From: Phoronis australis | Lineage: Eukaryota > Phoronida > Phoronidae | Length of the DNA: 36,692 bases | Assembly: GCA_002633005.1 (NCBI GenBank) | Contig: NMRA01000612.1 | Location: 142,120 to 178,811, forward strand | Direction of reading: 5' to 3' | Shown here: positions 28,742 through 36,692 of the stretch, one piece after another | Layout of the letters: every line of letters begins with the position of its first letter | Numbering within the stretch: position 1 is the first letter of the stretch | Notes under the pieces: model-generated | The model's input: the letters and a program-made list of their open reading frames with translations, nothing else | Database searches by the model: none | Told to the model about the DNA's origin: nothing | Program-made: the position numbers and the translations under genes

Positions 28742-31160
28742 CTGAAAAAAGATTTGTCATTAACACCAGTTTGAAAGGCCATGAAGTGGCTACACTGACA
28801 AAAGCACTGAGCAGGTGTCAAACCAAACGGATACTGCAGTTTAAGACATGTGGAATGAACTGTTGTGCTCAATCAAATGTTATATGCCAGCTTTGTAGAA
28901 GGTGGTTCAACTGATACTTAACACAACCAGTTCAATGTCATAAGCAATCAAATGTTATGTAACACCTTTGTAGTAAGGTGGTTCAACTGGTACACAGCTG
29001 GTCAAATTCAATTCTAACATAAACACTCTCGCTAACTAAATTTCAACAGCCTGATAACCTTATCCCCATGCCTTGAAAAGACAAAACATCATTTTCTTCA
29101 TTTTTCGTATAAATGTTGACACCATGTCTCACCTTTTAGAGAACTTTATCTCGCATGTGACAGTGATTTTTGACTTCTGACGTTCCACCTTTACATCATT
29201 TCCCAAGTTTCCAGTTTTCCCTTGAACCTTGATGCGTTCTTTCAAGAAGGTTTCCTGTTGACAGCAGAGAAGAACTACTGGTTAGGGAAGTAGGCCCTAA
29301 CACAGTGCCTCTAGGGAAGAGAACCCTAGGCAAGTAGCTTCTTTAGTGACCCATAATAAATTGGCATTCACCATAAATTCACAACAAACAATAATTGGAC
29401 TTAGTCAGTATGAACAAAAATCCAGTTACTGTGATACTTGAGCTTTTGTAACTGGCCTGGGCCCACGGTAGTATCTCCAAAGTTAACCTCTATTGCCTGA
29501 CAATGTCTCATACAGATGAGTGCCCATGTGGCACTGGGCTCCCAGACACTTGAACACATAGAGCAGAACTGCCCTACCTTTAACGTTCTAAGGTACCAGG
29601 CATAGCCCCAGGTAGAGCTCCAAGTACAACTGTTACTCTCACAGACTTTGACCAGAAGACTGGACTAAACATTTAAACTGAGTGGCTGGGAATCTCCAAA
29701 CTCAGACTCGTAAATCAATCAATCATGTTGCATGAATATTAGTTCAAATTTGTAAGTGTATTTACTGAAAGCATGCTAAGGAATTGGTTAATTTTGGAGT
29801 CAAGAAAACTCAGATTGAACCAAAGGCCCTGGTCACTTTCAAAAATGTTCTATTAGTCCAGCAACTGAAGGTGATTTCACAGCAAAATCTCAGCAATACT
29901 TACAAAGTCAGCACACTGCATTATACCATCTTCCACAGGATGTGTACAGTCAATGGTAAACTTCAGCGTGATTTTCTTCTTTTTGCCTTTGCCACTTGGC
30001 TTGGCAGGTTTGCGCTGTGCAGCCTAAAACAAAGAAGAAACAATCATAGTTATGATAAACGATGAGTGCAAAAAATTTTCAACTTTATGAAAAATTAGAA
30101 GAAAAAGGCAATAATGAAAACGTCCAGGGCTTTATTTGACGACCTACAGCATGAACGAGAGACTTTGGCAGATTTTAGATCTGCTGTCGATTTCAAAAAC
30201 TCTTCCATGGTTGAATGCAGTGCAGAAAATATTCAGCAAGACCATATCCCTGGGAACCAGTGCCACCAGCAATGACCAAGACAGTTGAAAAAGTTTTAAA
30301 AATTTGAAATAAGAGCTTCCAATCGTATCATTCGTAAGAGTGCCGAGCAAGGTCTCGATACTTTTTCGTAGTCACATTTTAAGACAAATTAAGAGTACAA
30401 ATTAGGAAATATGAGTTCAAATATGCAGTTGCACATAGTAGGCTTGACCCTAAAATGCAGGATTAGCCAGATTTAATACGATGTTGGCTTATTGCACTGG
30501 AAAAGCAATAATTTAAATTGGATTTTGAACTTTCCCCTTATTGAACATAACTATTTTATCAGACTTTTATCCCCATCCTTCCTCACTTAGTCTTAGTGAC
30601 CTGACCAAGAGTCAGTACTGTCTGGTAAATCCGACAACAGAAGTCGGGCACCATGCAACGACCTTGGCAACAGAGGGATCCCACTTCCCATATTCGCGTG
30701 GGTAACAGGCTTTGCCACTTGGACCATTTTACCACCACCCTCCTTTCAAAACCCAGGCCCGGGGGAAATGCTGGTTATTTACCAGTTTACAGACAGATTA
30801 CGAGGCGAAATGCGTCTTGTTAGATTTTCAACATATGTTTGAAGGAAACTGTTATTACAGTTTATCTGTAGTTTGTAGTTCCAATGTAGACTCGTGAAGA
30901 CCACATACAAACCACGTGGACTGGAGAAGGAAAATGGCGGGGCGTTCATTCCACGACTGTCGAAAGAATTTTCTATCGAAAGAGTGTAATAAAACGGGCA
31001 AGGTAGAACAATATTTAATCAAATTTAATTCACAGAAGATAGTTGGTTTAAACAAACAGACCAAACCACCGCAAAAATGAAAAAAACGACAAAAAAGATA
31101 AAAAATGTGAGAGAGCCAAATTTCACCTTCTTCGGAGCCATTTGCGCTGTGGGAGAAAAG
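28597..31160 (-). CDS. RPL22: 60S ribosomal protein eL22, complete, four coding exons
   Basis: eL22 is a eukaryote-specific protein on the surface of the large ribosomal subunit. The exons are 31141-31127, 30023-29904, 29254-29133 and 28741-28597; all introns are GT-AG and all phases agree. The product is 133 residues, close to the 128 of human. Residues 6-22 are a Lys-rich leader ([17 protein letters not shown]). [31 protein letters not shown] and [20 protein letters not shown] are near-invariant family blocks. The end is the usual acidic tail. Nothing is broken. The gene is divergent from AP2M1 and starts with a TOP-type leader. Confidence 0.96.
29133..29254 (-). CDS. RPL22: RPL22 coding exon 3
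   Basis: Acceptor TGTCAACAG ends at 29255; donor AAAAG|GTGAGA has GT at 29132-29131. It gives 40 codons plus two bases: [18 protein letters not shown].. to ..EIKFSK, then the start of an Arg codon. Confidence 0.95.
29904..30023 (-). CDS. RPL22: RPL22 coding exon 2
   Basis: Acceptor GTTTTAG ends at 30024; donor is TTT|GTAAGT. The exon has exactly 40 codons, AAQRKP.. to ..GIMQCADF, phase 0 at both ends. It carries the basic N-terminal extension and the first beta strands. Confidence 0.95.
31127..31141 (-). CDS. RPL22: RPL22 coding exon 1 (MAPKK)
   Basis: ATGGCTCCGAAGAAG ends in phase 0 at AAG|GTGAAA (GT at 31126-31125). A first exon holding only the first few codons is typical of ribosomal protein genes. 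The intron that follows is 1103 bp. Confidence 0.9.
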
Positions 31161-31161
31161 G
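31142..31161 (-). promoter_or_regulatory. RPL22 TOP/TCT initiator and 19-nt leader
   Basis: Upstream of the ATG the minus strand reads ATCCTTTTCTCCCACAGCGC. A C followed by a pyrimidine run is the TCT initiator and 5' terminal oligopyrimidine tract of ribosomal protein genes, linked to mTOR-controlled translation. The most likely start is the C at 31160. Confidence 0.7.
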
Positions 31162-31455
31162 ATTTGCGGGGGGTATGATTTTAGGAATTTGAGTTAATCA
31201 ATTTCGTAGGCGACTTATTCAACTGCAACGTTGAAAAATACATCTATATTTAGAGGTTATAAAATGGAGGAAACTTAGATTTTATTACATTTTGAGTTAA
31301 ATGATATATATATGACATAAAAATTCCGGAAAATTCCGGGAGTTTCCGGGGTAGGCTGTCTCATCCGGAACACGTCGGATATTTCCGGAACATCAAATTA
31401 TAGGCTACGGTAATACCCGAAGTGTTCCGAATAAGGCTGCCTGTGCATTGTGGGA
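31162..31455. promoter_or_regulatory. Shared divergent promoter of RPL22 and AP2M1, with an ETS-site cluster
   Basis: Five CCGG-core ETS/GABP-like sites fall within about 67 bp: TTCCGGAA-type at 31324 and 31383, TTCCGG at 31334 and 31344, and CCGGAA at 31365. At 31444-31455 TGCATTGTGGGA resembles the ZNF143/THAP11 core on the other strand. No TATA box is seen in a strong context; ATATATATATG at 31303 is the only AT tract. The divergent genes and shared sites suggest a bidirectional promoter; this is inference from sequence. Confidence 0.5.
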
Positions 31456-31512
31456 TAGGCCATTTTGGAGGCAAAGGAACTCCCACTCGTCGGGCGTTGC
31501 AATATTCTGTTG
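31456..31512 (+). other. AP2M1: Possible non-coding first exon of AP2M1
   Basis: Directly after the TGCATTGTGGGA site the sequence GGCCATTTTGGAGGCAAAGG.. runs to a donor CTGTTG|GTAAAG (GT at 31513-31514). Many animal AP2M1 genes start with a non-coding exon, and the coding exon at 33512 has a good acceptor and therefore needs one. The exon start and the choice of donor are guesses; RNA data are lacking. Confidence 0.35.
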
Positions 31513-31964
31513 GTAAAGTATTCACTTTAGCGTATTGTAAAACTTCAGAGTAGAGTCCATGAGTTCAAATTGTTACTTCAAAAATATGCGAGCCTGTCAA
31601 ATATCTTTTAGCCATTTTGAATGCTAATTAGTTTCGCAGACATTGTCTTGCAAGCCAGTTCCAGCCAGGTCAAGTCTGGTGAATCATGGTGTAGACTGTG
31701 TCTGTAGTGAAACCGTCGGAGTAGACGGCGTCAGAGCATTGATTGGTTGCCGGTTTTCTAAACTCTCAACTTTCTCTGGCAGCCCCTCATCTGCTCACTC
31801 ACTGTTTCTCTTTAATGTGGGTTCATCTAGCCTTGGTACAGTTTTCATACAGCTAGCTGGCTGGCTAGGGAGCCGCTAGGGTTCATCTTGCCTCACCTTT
31901 TTCCGTGTGTAAAAAAACAATTTCAAAAGGTCTTTTTTCACATTGCCATTGGTCATTGGCATTT

Positions 31965-32104
31965 GGCTAGCTGGCACTGGTCGGATGTAGTGGTCCTTGC
32001 TTTAGAGAACCAGTTTTGACATCCACTAAGTAGCGGCCAGTTATTTAGTGACTGTCTGGTTCTCTAAATCCCGGACCGCTATATCCGACCAGTGTCGGCT
32101 AGCC
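31965..32104. mobile_element. 140-bp foldback element (MITE-like hairpin)
   Basis: The left arm GGCTAGCTGGCACTGGTCGG.. continues to ..TTTAGAGAACCAG; the right arm starts CTGGTTCTCTAAA and ends CCGACCAGTGTCGGCTAGCC. The arms are ~49 bp and pair with few mismatches around a ~42-bp loop. CACTGGTCGGAT may be the true terminus (31975 and 32094), with the outer GGCTAGC words as flanks. There is no coding content. Confidence 0.75.
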
Positions 32105-33397
32105 TCCAAGTTCTTCCTCTTAACAGACAGAGAGTATCACCATCTCAACTAGCCACGGAGAGACTGTAGTCATCCCAAATACTGGATTTTTTTTGGAAAA
32201 TTTTGATTAACACTGATTAAATCCTCAAAGTCACATTGCTATAAGTACCTCAAACGTTTGTGCATAAAGAGACACTTGATGAGTCCGTTGATGTCTTTAT
32301 CTCTTTTCAGCTTGAACAAGTGATCCCACAATCCAACTTTTTCTTTAACAGCCCAAACCAGCAACTGGCCATTTTTACATTGCTTGTGTCAGGGGATAGG
32401 ATGGTAAAAGTACTTATAGCTATATCGATTGTTTAATCAGTGTGAGGCACAATCTGTCGAAAAGCTTTCGGCATGTGGAGGGTCTATGGGATGACTACCG
32501 TCTCTACTGCGGCCAGTTGAGACAGTGGTACTGTCTAACTTCATTTGGTTGTTTGACTGTCTACAGTACATACAGACTTCAGACCGTAATAGCCAGTTAC
32601 AAGGGTCTGTTTTTATGAAGTCACATTTTTCATCAAAACACAAAAATTTGATGGAGAGTTTTGAAAATGAAGTTAACCAAACTTGCTCCCATATATGTTT
32701 TCTTGTGGTTGTAAAATGTCTGCAAGAGCACTAGTTTTTTTAGAGGATGAAATGTATCCGCGAGAAAGAGCACAAAAGATTCTGCACTTCTCTCAAAATT
32801 AAAAAGGGCGGAACCATGCTAGACTGCATCAAGATCTTTATTGTAGTAAAAATTTAGAGCTTGTTCCCCGCATTTTAGAAATTAAATGTTTTTGTTAAAC
32901 AAGTCATTGTGAGAATGAATTAAATATGTGTAGTAAAATAAGGTTCATTTTAATCCAAATTTTGCCAGTGATATTGGCACTCTTAAGTAAAGAAATCCCA
33001 TTATCAAACCTACTGTTCAAAAAATGTGTTTTTTTATCAGTTCAAAGTGGCAGAGAGTTTCCTTCTTGTTTTCCCTTTCTGTGCATGTTTTGAGGGATTC
33101 TGAACCTTTGATCACTTCTACCAGGGCAAAATGGATACAACTAGTGATGACAGTGGGACTGGTGGTTTTCAATTATTACACCACTAGAAACTTGAGATTG
33201 ATGAAGTGATTTTTGCAACAACATTGGCCAGTTGCATGCAAATCAAATCACTCATTCTTTGGAGCCTCATGATTGGAACTATTATTTTGACGTAGTCTCA
33301 AGCAACAATGAACAGTCCAAATTGTTTCTATGCCCAGAATCACAAGTGGATGCCACTTTAAAAATGTTATGGTGACTTATAAATAAAAAAATTGAGA

Positions 33398-33475
33398 AGG
33401 CAATTTGGCCTAGTGGGGATAAGTGTCCACTTCCTTTACTGAAGGTCTTGGGTTTGAGTGTCTCTGGGGAACTCT
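33398..33475 (+). repeat. tRNA-derived SINE fragment
   Basis: TTGGCCTAGTGG (33405-33416) fits a pol III A box, and GGTTTGAGTG (33451-33460) is a decayed B box (GGTTCGANTCC) at about the right distance. Between them TCCACTTCC..GAAGGTC resembles an anticodon-arm region. The B box mutations and absence of a full cloverleaf argue against a working tRNA gene. Confidence 0.5.
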
Positions 33476-33489
33476 GCTTGACATGTTAA

Positions 33490-36360
<2,871 letters not shown>

Positions 36361-36692
36361 GTGAGTCAGACTTTGTTGTTAGTTTCATTGTAATGCCAGT
36401 GCCATTCTAATGACATATTCTATCCACAGCAAAAATGACCAACTATGAGTCGACACTGTGGCAAAATTCTAACCACGGAATGGTGGTTCCACCATGCTGT
36501 TTTTCCAGTGAATTTCCTGTCATTCGTGTTCTGACGTGAAGGCTGGTTACTCTGACCATAAATTATGCATGCACCCAGCCATCAAAATGGGCAATTCTAG
36601 GTCATTTTGTCTGATGTCTTTGCATGCACAATATGCTGGTAGCTATTTTCTGATGTGTTAAGTTTTGTTGAAGTTAACAATAAAGTAATAAA
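36361..36692 (+). other. AP2M1 intron running off the window
   Basis: This is intronic sequence after the GTGAGT donor. No further exon occurs before the end. Two overlapping AATAAA-like words at the very end could only matter for a truncated transcript. Confidence 0.5.

Noticed and set aside
33143-33210. Box C-like GTGATGA in the AP2M1 intron as a snoRNA
   Set aside because: No D box or terminal stem at a suitable distance.
36680-36692. AATAAA words at the right edge as the AP2M1 poly(A) signal
   Set aside because: About 160 codons of AP2M1 are still missing and exon 5 ends in a strong donor, so this is intronic.

Overview
The window is animal nuclear DNA, AT-rich, with spliced genes, GT-AG introns and many transposon remains. 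Three conserved eukaryotic genes can be read exon by exon. They are the N-terminal part of EXOSC10/RRP6 (minus strand, 21998 down to 15741), complete RPL22 (minus, 31160 to 28597) and the first ~275 codons of AP2M1, the AP-2 clathrin adaptor mu subunit (plus, 33532 to 36360, running off the right edge). The protein sequences and the types of mobile element fit a marine invertebrate, perhaps a non-vertebrate deuterostome or a lophotrochozoan. I cannot name the species.

Layout. 1-3600: no gene recognised; three decayed ~245-bp tandem units (600-1210) and an LTR-like promoter stretch near 2350-2577. 3628-3880: a broken LINE reverse-transcriptase fragment. About 3900-8513: a decayed Ty3/gypsy retrotransposon on the minus strand with gag (one CCHC knuckle), protease, RT, RNase H and integrase, and a plausible -1 ribosomal frameshift site at the end of gag. 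8514-13963: two related TTAA-flanked elements, one inserted inside the other. 13964-14633: a third, inverted partial copy that forms a large palindrome with its neighbour. 15056-15449: an unrecognised minus-strand reading frame ending in a Cys/His-rich segment, followed 10 nt after the stop by two histone-type 3' stem-loops. 15741-21998: EXOSC10 exons 3, 2 and 1; intron 1 holds a foldback MITE (19012-19418) and an 806-bp solo LTR (19979-20784). 22040-28596: no gene recognised; local tandem repeats and transposon-end-like G-rich motifs.

28597-36692: RPL22 and AP2M1 are divergent and appear to share a compact promoter (31161-31455) with five CCGG-core ETS-like sites. RPL22 has a very short pyrimidine-tract (TOP) leader. 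AP2M1 probably has a non-coding first exon, and a three-codon upstream ORF lies directly before its start. Its 5' intron carries a 140-bp foldback and a tRNA-derived SINE fragment.

The host genes are housekeeping genes (RNA decay, ribosome, endocytosis). Apart from the shared RPL22/AP2M1 promoter I see no functional link between them. The most unusual signal is the small Cys/His ORF with histone-type 3' ends, followed by the nested TTAA elements and the gag-pro frameshift site.
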